Below, piece by piece: positions 55,742-64,000 of a stretch of 64,000 nucleotides of DNA; within the stretch, counting starts at the first letter, position 1; each line of letters opens with the position of its first letter. Location: NCBI RefSeq assembly GCF_949987515.2, contig NC_082692.2, forward strand, positions 86,065,488-86,129,487. Direction: 5' to 3'. The notes beneath the pieces are model-generated. The model ran no database searches. It saw nothing but the letters and a program-made list of their open reading frames with translations, and was not told where the DNA came from. This DNA is from Delphinus delphis (lineage: Eukaryota > Chordata > Mammalia > Artiodactyla > Delphinidae). The translations under genes and the position numbers were made by a program.

Positions 55742-55795
55742 ACACACACACACACACACACACACACAGAGGCACACACGCACACGCCACCTTCC
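55742..55795. repeat. CA microsatellite
   Basis: Thirteen uninterrupted CA units, then GAGG and a degenerate CA/CG continuation. The pure block suggests it is length-variable. Confidence 0.92.
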
Positions 55796-55819
55796 AGGTC
55801 TCACAAACATATCAGAGAA

Positions 55820-56095
55820 GAGGAAAAAATAAAAGGCACTGGCTTGAAACATTTAAAGAAAAATATGCAAAATCAGAATGAATAAATGTCTAATACAATG
55901 TTTACAAACATTAGGTCCACTTTGTTCACTGTCAAGTTTAGTTTTCATAAAGATTGTATTACATACGAAGACAATCTGTGAGTTGGTTACCTTGCTTTGC
56001 AAGAGCTCTTGATTATGCGTGATGATTACTTAGAAAGCAGAGCCAATAGCAAATTAAATGAGTGACTATTCATAGCCGAGTAAGTTCAAAAGTAA
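55820..56095. promoter_or_regulatory. Candidate conserved non-coding element, AT-rich
   Basis: Unique AT-rich sequence between a CA repeat and the AT minisatellite, with 'gattatgcgtgatgattac', 'gcaaattaaatgagtgac' and FOX-like 'tgtttacaaac'. No repeat match seen. Confidence 0.35.
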
Positions 56096-56197
56096 ACTTC
56101 TAAAACTTCTTTACAATATAGATAATGTATAAAAATAAATATATCTACATATATACATGATAGGAGTACGTTATAATATGTATGTGGTATATATAAT

Positions 56198-56385
56198 ATA
56201 GGTATTATATATAATATATATTGTATATGTATTATATAATATAGGTATATATAGTATATACTGTATATATATTATATATAAGATAGGTATTATATATAAT
56301 ATATATGTATTATATATTAAATATAATACAGGTATTATATATAATATATGTGTAATTTATATTATATATAATATATATATACTTA
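56198..56385. repeat. AT-rich minisatellite, ~43-bp unit
   Basis: Four units begin with (A)TAGGTATTATATATAAT or a close variant at 56198, 56241, 56283 and 56328, spaced 42-45 bp. The array is nearly pure A/T and follows further TA-rich sequence from about 56105. It is self-complementary and should form cruciforms readily. Confidence 0.85.
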
Positions 56386-57049
56386 TGATGTGGTTGCGAT
56401 GTAATGTTTGATACAACATATAATGTAGGGTGTGTGGCTCTAAAAGGGGAAGCAGAGCCAATAGCATCTTTGAATGGCCTGCTATGAGGCAAAAGTCACA
56501 ATCGTTACTTATTCTTGGGGAACTCTTTACTAGAGTATAACTCCCTCCTGAGGAAACCCCTGTTTTTTTTCCCCTGGAGACTCTCAGCCACTGGTCATGA
56601 AAGATGCACACGAATAATTCCTGCCTATTATTTCAACATAGGAAAATGGCCATTTTGCCCCTTAGAATTAACCAGCAACCCATATATATGCCTTCCTCTG
56701 CCTCTTATCCTACAGATTTGCTGCCACATCCGTTACCTCCAGAGATTTCTAGAAGCTGGTTGCGTTCACAGGCAACTGAACCTCTTCTTTAAACCTCTGA
56801 AATCTTACTGCCTTTCCCCCACCTCTGCTCCACCCCAGGAGCCAGCGGGGTGCACCAGGCCTCCCAGGGCGGCCACTGCAAATGTGCAAGAGATCAGGCC
56901 CCCCATCTTCTGTCCGTGATTCTCAGAGGCTGTGCCCTGTGAAACCTCTGAGACTAGAAAGCCACGTGCCCCCAACCCCCGCCCGGCTTCTGCCAGCCTC
57001 TTCAGAGCAAAGGTGTGAGGGGGCTGTTGGCCACAGGTCATTAGCGGAG
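56386..57049. other. Unassigned
   Basis: Unique sequence between the minisatellite and the 57.1 kb block. No gene. Confidence 0.45.
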
Positions 57050-57420
57050 CCTGAGCTGACGCGGCGCCAGGGCGATTCCCTCACAGTGGGCATCTCTCAG
57101 CCTTTTGTTTTCATGACGCTTCAAGGAGCAAATTGATTTCAAATACACACTTTAGAGCCTCTTGTTCGCCCCATCATCTCTCCAATTAAGGCAAAAGGCT
57201 CAGGGGCTCGTCTTCACTCTGAGGAAACCACGGGGGTGCCCTGCGCAGCTCTGGGTGTGGAGAGGTGTCAGCAGAGCTGACTGGAGACAGATGGGTGCTG
57301 GGCTTGTCGATGAATAATTCACACCCTGAGAGCCCTGCCGATACTTGGCGTTGAAGAAGGATTCTTTCTGAGCCCGGCCGCCGCAGATGTGGGGGGGTTC
57401 TCGTAGGCGGAGGACCGGAC
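57050..57420. promoter_or_regulatory. Candidate conserved non-coding element
   Basis: Unique. Contains 'ctgacgcggcgccagggcg', 'ctccaattaaggc', 'gtcgatgaataattcac' and 'cccggccgccgcag'. CpG retention and homeobox cores lie in the same 350 bp. Confidence 0.38.
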
Positions 57421-57724
57421 AAGTCTGGGAGAAGGAAGAAAGAGGCACGGCTGGAGCTGTATCCACTGACTGCTTCAGGACATGCATCAGGCATCTCCAG
57501 CAGCTAACTCCCAAGCTGCTCTCCCAGGCAGGGCGGCCAGGGCTGAGCTCTTAACAACACTGCAGGCCACTAGCTCTAGCTCCTGGAGGGCTGCTGAGTG
57601 AGATGAACGTGGATCTTTCCCCTCCTCCATGCAAAGCTTTGCTCCTGGATCCCCCTCCGCCCCCTGGTCCCAACCACTGTTGGGAAGCCACTGTTAATCA
57701 CATGTGACAGAACTGCAGACTCAC
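57421..57724. other. Unassigned
   Basis: Unique sequence, nothing recognised. Confidence 0.4.
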
Positions 57725-57855
57725 AGAAAGAGAGAGCTCAATTCAACAAACACGTATGGAGTGCCTGTGATGTGCCAGGCACCGTTCTGGTGCAGGGGAT
57801 ACGGCATAAACAAAATGACCAAAAACCGACTTCGCAGAGAGCTTAAATTGCACTG
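57725..57855 (-). mobile_element. LINE-2 fragment
   Basis: 'caacaaacacgtatggagtg', 'atgtgccaggcaccgttctg' and 'ggggatacggcataaac' match complement L2. Confidence 0.65.
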
Positions 57856-57916
57856 CATGGACTCTCTGGAAACCAGTATGATTCAGTCTACTCTGGTGGA
57901 ATAAAAAGTAAAAGGG

Positions 57917-58139
57917 GGCTTCCCTGGTGGCGCAGTGGTTGAGAGTCCGCCTGCCGATGCAGAGGACACGGGTTCATGCCCCGGTCCGGGAGGATCCCAC
58001 GTGCCGCGGAGCGGCTGGGCCCGTGAGCCATGGCCGCTGAGCCTGCGCGTCCGGAGCCTGTGCTCCGCAACGGGAGAGGCCACAACAGTGAGAGGTCCGT
58101 GTACCGCAAAAACAAAAACAAAACAAAAAAATAAAAATA
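57917..58139 (+). mobile_element. CHR-2-type SINE with a (CAAAA)n-like tail
   Basis: Full CHR-2 with a perfect 14-bp duplication 'aaaaagtaaaaggg' (57903-57916 and 58140-58153). The tail is an irregular run of CAAAA and TAAAA units rather than pure A, so it has had time to remodel into a microsatellite. Confidence 0.96.
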
Positions 58140-58179
58140 AAAAAGTAAAAGGGATTGAGCTCCAACTGTGGCCTTAACG

Positions 58180-58345
58180 ATGTGTCAGGAACTTTATATT
58201 TCTCATTTGATTCTCTCCCTCAAGATGAAATTATCACCCCTCCTCTAGAGACAAAGAAATCGAGGCCCAAGGAAGTTTGGTAAGATGCTCCAGGTCACAG
58301 AGCTAATGGGCGGTAAATCCTGACCTGTCTTCAAAGCAGGTGATG
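58180..58345 (-). mobile_element. MIR SINE
   Basis: 'tctagagacaaagaaatcg', 'ctccaggtcacagagctaat' and 'gtaaatcctgacctgtc' match complement MIR. Confidence 0.75.
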
Positions 58346-58424
58346 GGTGTCCTTCATGAAAGCCCCCCATTTCTCTAGCCCATTATTAGTCTTTCTTTAA
58401 AATAAAACCAAGTTTAGTTGCTAA

Positions 58425-58620
58425 TGCCAATATTTCGTATCTTTGTGAGCTTGGGCAAGAGACTTGGTTTTGTCATCTGTAAAATCGGACTCATGGCACC
58501 CACATCCCTGAGTTCTGGTAAGGATTAGAGGAGATCAGGCCAGTAAAGCCCTTTATCCAGAGACTGGCACTTGGTAAGTGTTCAATAAGTGTGAGCTGTC
58601 ACTAATACTAGTAGCAGTAT
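58425..58620 (+). mobile_element. MIR SINE
   Basis: 'gtgagcttgggcaagagac', 'gttttgtcatctgtaaaatc' and 'ctggcacttggtaagtgttc' match plus MIR. Confidence 0.85.
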
Positions 58621-58720
58621 TTTTGTATATGATATGAACAATCTCATATAGGGAGAGAATTAGAAATTACACCTAGCAAATCACCCCTAATAAAAGAATA
58701 AAAACTAAGTCAGAGAGACT

Positions 58721-58932
58721 TTTTTTTTTTTTTTTTTTTGCGGTATGCGGGCCTCTCGCTGTTGTGGCCTCTCCCGTTGCGGAGCACAGGCTCCAGACGC
58801 GCAGGCTCAGCGGCCATGGCTCACAGGCCCAGCCGCTCCGCGGCATGTGGGACCTTGCCGGAGCGGGGCACGAACCTGTGTCCCCTGCATCGGCAGGCGG
58901 ACTCTCAACCACTGCGCTACCAGGGAAGCCCC
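58721..58932 (-). mobile_element. CHR-2-type SINE
   Basis: Complement-strand CHR-2 with about 18 T. A perfect 13-bp duplication, 'agtcagagagact', lies at 58708-58720 and 58933-58945. It faces the plus-strand copy at 57917 about 0.6 kb away. Confidence 0.96.
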
Positions 58933-59880
58933 AGTCAGAGAGACTTTTATACTAAAAGTAAAAGCATACTGTCAGGCCTATAGAGGAACATGTGCTGGGG
59001 CGCATTATGAATACAGCAGGTGTTCAGTACACTGCAACCCTTTGACTCTGACTGTCACAGCTTTAGGACATAACTAAGAAAAATTCGAAATTGTGAGATG
59101 TGTATCTGACCACTCCATCCTAAAGAAAGATCTGTGCTGGCTGTGAAAACTGCAATGAACACTGCCCAGAATGGCTGTCAAGGGGCAGGGCCAGGCACGG
59201 TGCCTACCTGGGTGGCCCCTCTCACAATTCAGTAAGTGTCAGGGGCTCCATGCTTAGTACAGATATACCTCATTTTATTGTGATTTGCTTTACTGCCATG
59301 GGTCCACCCCTGTGGTGGGACCAGAGTGTAGTGTCAGCCCTTCAGACAGTCAGGGACAGAGCACCATTATTACAGAGTGGGACAGGAATGGTTTCCCCGG
59401 CAGGATGTCACACAGACCAAAGGACATGTCTACTATCGCCCAGGAGCTCAGGTGATTATGGGAAGATGCTTCGTCTGACAAGCTTTTAAAAATGTTCAGA
59501 AAAGATGGGAGAAGGACTCCAAAAAGGATTAGAAAAGGGCCACAGCTTTTGGAAAGACGATCCTGAAGCAGGACTCCACCATTCCTAATCTCAGGAATGA
59601 TAAGGCAGTTCTAAGTCACTTCCCATCCTAGGAAAACAAGTATGACCCTGGCTGGCCCCTGTGACAACTACCAATGGGTTTTTTTTGTTTTGTTTTGTTT
59701 TTGAAAGCAGCCTCCATCCCCTTCCCCTTAATTGCCCTCCCAGACTAGCCACAGAAGCCTCACCCCTCTCACCCCAGCCTCTCTCAGACCCTCCCCCTAG
59801 GAGGGCCTGGAAAACCCCAGAAGCCCCGGGCCAGGCACCCCAAATGCTACTGCATAAGTACCCATATCCCAATTCTAAAC
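58933..59880. other. Unassigned, small DNA-transposon trace
   Basis: 'acagatatacctcattttat' (about 59257) is the start of a common DNA-transposon-type fossil. The rest, including the minus frame at 59591-59983, is unmatched. Confidence 0.4.
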
Positions 59881-60043
59881 CAGGGGTCAGCAAACTTTTT
59901 CTGAAAAGGGCCAATTGGTAAAATAGTCTAGGCTTTGCGGGCCAAGAGGCAAATTCAAGGCTATTACACAGGGAAACACACAATGAGATGTAACATATGA
60001 CAAGAGAAGAAAATTTCTACAAGTTCTTTTCAATCATTTAAAA

Positions 60044-60074
<31 letters not shown>

Positions 60075-60157
60075 TTTAAATTCTCAGTTTATGGGCTGTA
60101 CAGAAATAGGTGATGGGATGCATTTGGCCAGAGCGAGGTCTGCTTTGTGGACTCCTG
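59881..60157. mobile_element. hAT-type non-autonomous DNA transposon
   Basis: Left end 'caggggtcagcaaac' and right end 'tttgtggactcctg' form a degenerate terminal inverted repeat. An 8-bp duplication, 'ttctaaac' and 'ccctaaac' (6 of 8), flanks it at 59873-59880 and 60158-60165. Eight-base duplications are characteristic of hAT elements. Internal phrases 'tctaggctttgcgggcc' and 'ttatgggctgtacag' fit the common mammalian Charlie-group MITE. A TA microsatellite has grown inside it. Confidence 0.85.
60045..60071. repeat. TA microsatellite inside a hAT MITE
   Basis: About 13 TA units between the two halves of the hAT element at 59881-60157. Confidence 0.9.
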
Positions 60158-60165
60158 CCCTAAAC

Positions 60166-60500
60166 CATCCAAGGGGGAAGGAGCCATAAGTGAGCAGAAC
60201 TTATAGTGAAGGGAAGAGGGTGCTCTAGGATCAAAATCACAGCCACAGAGGGGGAAGGAGGAAGAAGGGAAGGTAACTGTGGGGGCAGAGAGTGAAAGAG
60301 AGAGTCAGAGAGGTTTGGAGGGGAAAGGTGACTCTTCATTTGGGGGCAGGCAGAGACTATGATAAAAGAGTGATAGAAAACAAGAGAGTAAGAAACAGAG
60401 AGAGGGAGGGGGACGGATTTACAATATTTGCTGCACCTTACAATGAAATTCACCAGGGACTATAATATTCAAGCTTTTCACTTATTGTGTGTTCGGGGTT
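60166..60500. other. Unassigned, purine-rich
   Basis: 60180-60420 is strongly A/G-biased on the plus strand with AGAGAGAG and GGGGAA units, but is not a clean repeat. Confidence 0.45.
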
Positions 60501-60553
60501 TTCTTTCTTTCTCTCTCTCTCTCTCTCTCTCTCCTCCCCCCGCCCCCGCCCCC
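60501..60553. repeat. (CT)n then C-rich tract
   Basis: TTTCTTTC then (CT)11, followed by C-runs of five and six separated by single G. The complement holds three runs of at least five G split by one base, so it can form a G-quadruplex. The plus strand can form an i-motif. Confidence 0.88.
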
Positions 60554-61224
60554 AAGTCTGGGCCCACAGGGGCATGTAATTTCTATGGGCTGCTTTTCCA
60601 GTCCGCTGGGGTAGCTAACTCACCCCCCTCTCTGTCCCACCCATTAGAGCAATCTGGTTCCCTCACCCATCACCGTCCCTCCACCTGGGACACGCTCTTC
60701 CCACCCCACCCTCCGCCTGCTTAACCAACTCCCGTTTATCCTTTCTTCCGCAATGTTCCTTGACTCCTACTGAGTCCTCGGCTCCCGCTGCGCGGTGTTC
60801 TCCCCCGGGAAAGCCTGAGCGCCTCTCCGCTTCCTCGCTTTGAAATGGGCCCACCCCTGTTGAAAACCAGGCAACGGAGAAGAAAACTGTAAAGCTCATA
60901 TTGGCGTTTGGTTCCAAAGACAGCCTACTTCCGATCGTCCCCTCTGTGCCTTCCACCCCAGGTGGTACTTCCATGGGCCCCTGGAGCCAGGTCTCCACAC
61001 ACGGAGAAATAACGTTATTGGGAGGGGAATGAAATACGCTTGTAATTTAAGGATCTGCTTCAGGCCAAACAATGTAGTCGGCTTTGGGGGTGGGAGCGGG
61101 CGCTCTGACTTCTCCATTACAGCCTCCCGGTGTTCCAGGTGATTATTTTTACATATCAGGAAATTCTGAGCGCGCCCACCCCCAATTAAAGACGCAGATG
61201 TCTGCCCTCCCCGGCAGCTCCCAG
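60554..61224. other. Unique upstream shoulder of the CpG island
   Basis: Includes 'gaaataacgttattgggag' (61003), 'caggtgattatttttac' (61136) and 'cccccaattaaagacgc' (61180). These AT-rich motifs in unique sequence beside the island may be part of the same regulatory unit. Confidence 0.35.
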
Positions 61225-61900
61225 CCTGCTACCTTCTCGAGCTCGGCTCCGAGCTCCATTTGAACCTGCCTCCTATAATTCTTAACTAAAACAGCCCCCT
61301 CCGTCGACTGTAATTAAGCATATACTCAGCCGCGGCGAGCTTGGCATCTGCACCTGCCGCTGGGATCCCCTTTCTCCCGGCACCTGCGCTCCACCGCCCT
61401 CCTGCCCCGCCCCCGCCCTCACGCACGCGCAGTCGCGCAGCCCCGCCCGCGCCCCCTCGCCCGCCTCCCGATGGCGCCGGAGGAACAGATGGAGCGATCA
61501 TCCCCTTCATTCTGCCAGAAGGGCCCCGTTGCTCTGGGGGGAGTTCTGCGGTTGTAAGACACATAATTAGACACTTCAATGGACAATGCGGCGGATTAGA
61601 GGGGGTGGGGCTCGCGTCACGGAGGACAGGCGTCCTCATTGATGTGCGGCCCTCACACCCCCGCCCAGCCCGGAGGGAGCAGGGGCCGAGCGAGCGCATC
61701 CCGGGTGGCGGACCGCCCGCCTGCTCCCGCGCTTTGAATTCCCGGCCCTCTTCAGCGACGTCTGACTTTTCTTTTTCTTTTAAAACACCGTGCCAGGACG
61801 AGTTATGCGCAAAGGATGACAGGCATGTTGACGGCTCACCTGTCAAGTCCCCAAGCTCCGCGGGTCAGTGGGTCCCGCAGCCTGCGCGGTAGACAGACAG
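61225..61900. promoter_or_regulatory. CpG island, candidate promoter
   Basis: CpG is abundant here and rare elsewhere. GC boxes lie at 61404-61420, CG-dense 'acgcacgcgcagtcgcg' (NRF1-like) at 61421-61437, and an ATGGCGCC (YY1-like) site at 61471. Embedded AT-rich motifs include 'gtaattaagc' near 61310, 'cataattaga' at 61562, NKX2-like 'cacttcaa' at 61572, SOX-like 'ggacaatg' at 61581 and OTX-like 'ggattaga' near 61593. An inverted TGACAGG/CCTGTCA pair follows at 61817-61845. No TATA box is obvious. Such islands usually mark promoters of housekeeping or developmental genes. No coding exon is recognisable, so the transcript and its direction are unknown. A donor-like GTAAGA sits at 61554. Confidence 0.75.
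61817..61845. promoter_or_regulatory. Inverted TALE-type sites
   Basis: TGACAGG at 61817-61823 and its exact complement CCTGTCA at 61839-61845 are separated by 15 bp. TGACAG is the core for MEIS/PREP/TGIF homeodomain proteins. Occupancy is inferred only. Confidence 0.35.
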
Positions 61901-62084
61901 TGACGATCTCCACCGACAGCCCTCGTCCCCCAGGAGTGAAGGAGTCAAGAAAAGCCCTCTGCAGTGGACACACCCTGGGACTCAGCCTCTCCTCCCACGA
62001 GGAGCTGGGTGACCTTGAGAGACTCAGGCCACCTCACCAGGCTCCTCGAGGACAGCATCTAAGGTTGTAAAGGACTGCAGAGAG

Positions 62085-62240
62085 GTGAAGATACGATTTG
62101 GAATCCAAGGCTTGCCCCTTGCTGCCTGGGTGACATCAGGCAATCTACTCAGCCTGGAACCCTGGTCTCCTCGTCTGTATAGTGTTGGGGATCGTCTCTG
62201 CCCCTCAGGCACTGTGGGACTCAGTACGTTTGAGCTGAGC
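62085..62240 (+). mobile_element. MIR-like fragment
   Basis: 'gcctgggtgacatcaggc' and 'ggtctcctcgtctgtatag' follow the MIR core order. Weak ends. Confidence 0.5.
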
Positions 62241-62639
62241 TCCTTTGTGAAATTAGAGGTTCACTTGGGAAACCAGGGTATGTCAAGCGGGTCCTGTGGG
62301 AAGCAGAAGCCAAGAGAGAATTACAGGTGCATCTTCTGTGAAGGATAAAGAGGAGAGGAGACAAGAGTAGGAGGAGAGGGCCTCAAGCAGAAAGAGGACT
62401 GACATGTGTGAAAGAAAGGAGGCAAGGAAGATCCGGTGGAGAGCCCCACAGGGTCCTCAGCCTGACAAAGTCTCAGAGCTGTGAAGGAAGTCCCACGGTG
62501 GGTAGCAACGGCCCAGCACTAGCACCTGGGAACAGCCTGGGGAACATGTGGCCCCCACATGAACGCCGTGCTGTATCAGGAAATGAAGCTGTGGCGGCCT
62601 GTAGCTGTCGGCTCGCCACATTCCCCAGCAGGTTTTCCC
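62241..62639. other. Unassigned
   Basis: Purine-rich at 62345-62400. No gene. Confidence 0.45.
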
Positions 62640-63115
62640 TGGACTGCGGGCTGAGCTGACACTCCTCTGCCTATCCTGCTCCAGGGCTGGCCACCTGACT
62701 GGGAAAAAGCCAGCCAGCACATTTCATTGGCCAACCGTGAATGACTGAGTGTGTCCCTAAACTGATCCAATCAGAGTGAACCTGAAGACACGTGCTGCGG
62801 ATGCTGGAACACAAATACTCTCTTTTCTGGATGGATGTTAAGAAGAAAGTAGGCAGTTGCAGGCGCTGCTGGCAGCCGCCTTGGGATGTGAGAGGTGTCC
62901 AAACTGGGATGAAGCCAACACTGAGGATGGCAGAACAGACAAACAAGAAACAGGGCTTTGGTCACAAAGTCAGCAGCTGGGTTAAGCCTCTCCTGATATC
63001 TACGCTATTACCGGACTTTCATCATGAACTAATAAACCTTCTTTACAGTTTGAAGCAGCTGTCTCAGGTTTCCTGTTACTTTAAGAAAGACCTCTGATTT
63101 GACCAGCAATAAGGG
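62640..63115. mobile_element. Ancient interspersed repeat, class uncertain
   Basis: 'tttcattggccaaccgtg', 'actgatccaatcagagtg', 'gctgctggcagccgcctt' and 'ctaataaaccttctttac' resemble the same fossil family, with its recurrent CCAAT blocks and terminal poly-A-type signal. No reading frame. Confidence 0.4.
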
Positions 63116-63479
63116 AAACGGATGCTCTCTGATCTCAAAGAGTAAGCACAGGCATACAGTCAAGCCGAATGGAACTGGAATTGGTGAGAGGGTGGTGTAG
63201 GGATCCAGGGCTGCTCTTGGGTCCTCTTAACAGCTTCAGGTGTCTGCATCCTTCTCCATCCAGCCACTCTCCTTTCCGTGACCACCTGGTGTCTTCAGCC
63301 CTCTGCTGTTATCCTTTCTCCACTGCATAGATCCTCCTAAACTCGTATTTCTTTGCCCTCCTCTCTGAGTTTGCAAGACCAGCTCTAGATCCCGTTCAGT
63401 GCATCTCTCACCCTCAGCATCTGTTGCCAAGGGCCTGATGCCCTCTGCACTTCCCAGTGCAGATTTCTGAGAGCATGAA
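63116..63479. other. Unassigned, 3' flank of the RPL12 retrocopy
   Basis: Unique. The near target-site duplication of the retrocopy should lie directly left of 63480 ('gagagcatgaat'), but its partner is outside the window. Confidence 0.45.
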
Positions 63480-64000
63480 TTTTTTTTTTTTTGGTCAAAT
63501 AACACTTTATTAAATTCTTTTTCTTTGCAGTTCTTAACCAGCTGGGCATTCCACCACACAACTGTTGATTTCATCTATGATGTCATGAGAGTGATGGTCA
63601 TTAACACTGCAGCCCACAGACTGGGCAGTCCCCAGGATCTTTTTAATGGTTCCAGAGAATTCCCTAGCTAAAAACCGATGCAGCGTCTGTCGGGCAATGC
63701 TGACAATCTCATCAAAAGTGATGTTTCCACTGTGCTTAATGTTTTTCTGCTTCTTTCTGTCTCTTGGTGGTTCCTTGATGGCTTTGATGATCAGGGCAGA
63801 AGCAGAAGGTACCACCTCAGTCTGGGCCTGTCTGTTCTGAATGGTCAGTTTCACTGTAATCCTCAGAGTCTTCCAATCACCAGTTGCCTTGGTGATGTCA
63901 TCACCAGTGTTTTTTGGAGACATACCCAGGGGGCCGATCTTGGGGGCCAGGGCAGATGTCGCACTGACTTCCCTACCAGTGCACCTCAGGTACACGACTT
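63480..64000 (-). pseudogene. RPL12 (retrocopy): RPL12 processed retrocopy, 5' part cut by the window edge
   Basis: Read on the minus strand, one uninterrupted frame runs from the window edge to a TAA at 63534-63536. It matches large-subunit ribosomal protein uL11 (RPL12) from about residue 12 to the C-terminus. Landmarks include [10 protein letters not shown], the RNA-binding-domain stretch [35 protein letters not shown] and the ending VECPA. RPL12 is 165 residues and sits in the ribosomal stalk base. There are no introns. An AATAAA signal (complement of 63506-63511) lies about 25 bases past the stop and is followed by an oligo-A tail (complement of T13 at 63480-63492), so this is a retrotransposed mRNA. 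From memory of the human protein I count about two dozen substitutions, including changes near the C-terminus (C and V for G and A before VECPA). That is far too many for the near-invariant functional gene. No frameshift or stop is visible in this part. The first dozen codons, promoter and far target-site duplication lie beyond the edge. Expression cannot be judged here. Confidence 0.95.

Noticed and set aside
61471..61557. 28-codon ORF starting ATGGCGCCGG in the CpG island
   Set aside because: Start context lacks a purine at -3 and the peptide is not recognisable. It is kept only as part of the possible first exon idea.
61286..61892. Long frames on both strands in the CpG island (186 and 183 codons)
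   Set aside because: Frames stay open because GC-rich sequence has few stop codons. They are P/A/R/G-rich with no recognisable domain on either strand.

Overview
This is mammalian nuclear DNA, almost certainly from a cetacean, probably a toothed whale. The best evidence is nine copies of a tRNA-derived SINE of the CHR-2 type (head near 'cttccctggtggcgcagtgg', a Pol III B-box-like stretch, and a 3' end 'acaacagtgagaggcccgcg' followed by oligo-A). Four related CHR-1-type copies are also present. Both orientations occur and most copies have clear target-site duplications. CHR SINEs belong to whales, hippos and ruminants, and dense young CHR-2 copies point to whales. Ruminant hallmarks such as BovB were not seen.

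I find no functional protein-coding gene. The window reads as intergenic or long-intron sequence. The only sequence I can tie to a protein gene is a processed RPL12 copy on the minus strand at 63480-64000, which runs off the window edge. It is uninterrupted but clearly diverged. The other recognisable coding remnant is the end of an L1 ORF2 (49020-49274, minus).

Layout. 1-7 kb: MIR, L1 and MER5-type fossils alternate with unique AT-rich blocks that look like candidate conserved non-coding elements, plus a Z-DNA-prone CG/CA tract at 6.94 kb. 7-21 kb: SINE-rich, with CHR-2 copies nested in an L1 tail (19.1 kb) and in an LTR (20.2 kb), and a 15-bp-TSD L1 tail at 12.56 kb. 21-28 kb: a near-perfect 55-bp tandem duplication, L2 3' ends, a 200-bp polypurine tract and LTR-type repeats. 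28-45 kb: mostly ancient MIR, L2 and L1 remnants, with two sibling solo LTRs at 40.6 and 43.8 kb and unique blocks near 30.1, 32.4, 36.1 and 42.1 kb. 45-60 kb: L1 tails (one with a 14-bp TSD), CHR insertions, an AT-rich minisatellite, and the most enhancer-like unique blocks (48.1, 53.1, 55.9 and 57.1 kb). 60-62 kb: a CT/G-quadruplex-prone tract, then a CpG island at 61.2-61.9 kb holding homeodomain-, SOX-, NKX2- and TALE-like sites. This is the best candidate for a real promoter. 62-64 kb: a fossil repeat and the RPL12 retrocopy.

The mix of a CpG island with developmental-factor motifs, several CpG-retaining unique blocks and no exons fits regulatory territory around a developmental gene or lncRNA that lies outside the window or starts at about 61.5 kb. 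That is inference. No gene could be named. I found no clear sign of a new system. Repeat subfamily names are from memory of consensus sequences, and boundaries without a stated duplication are approximate.
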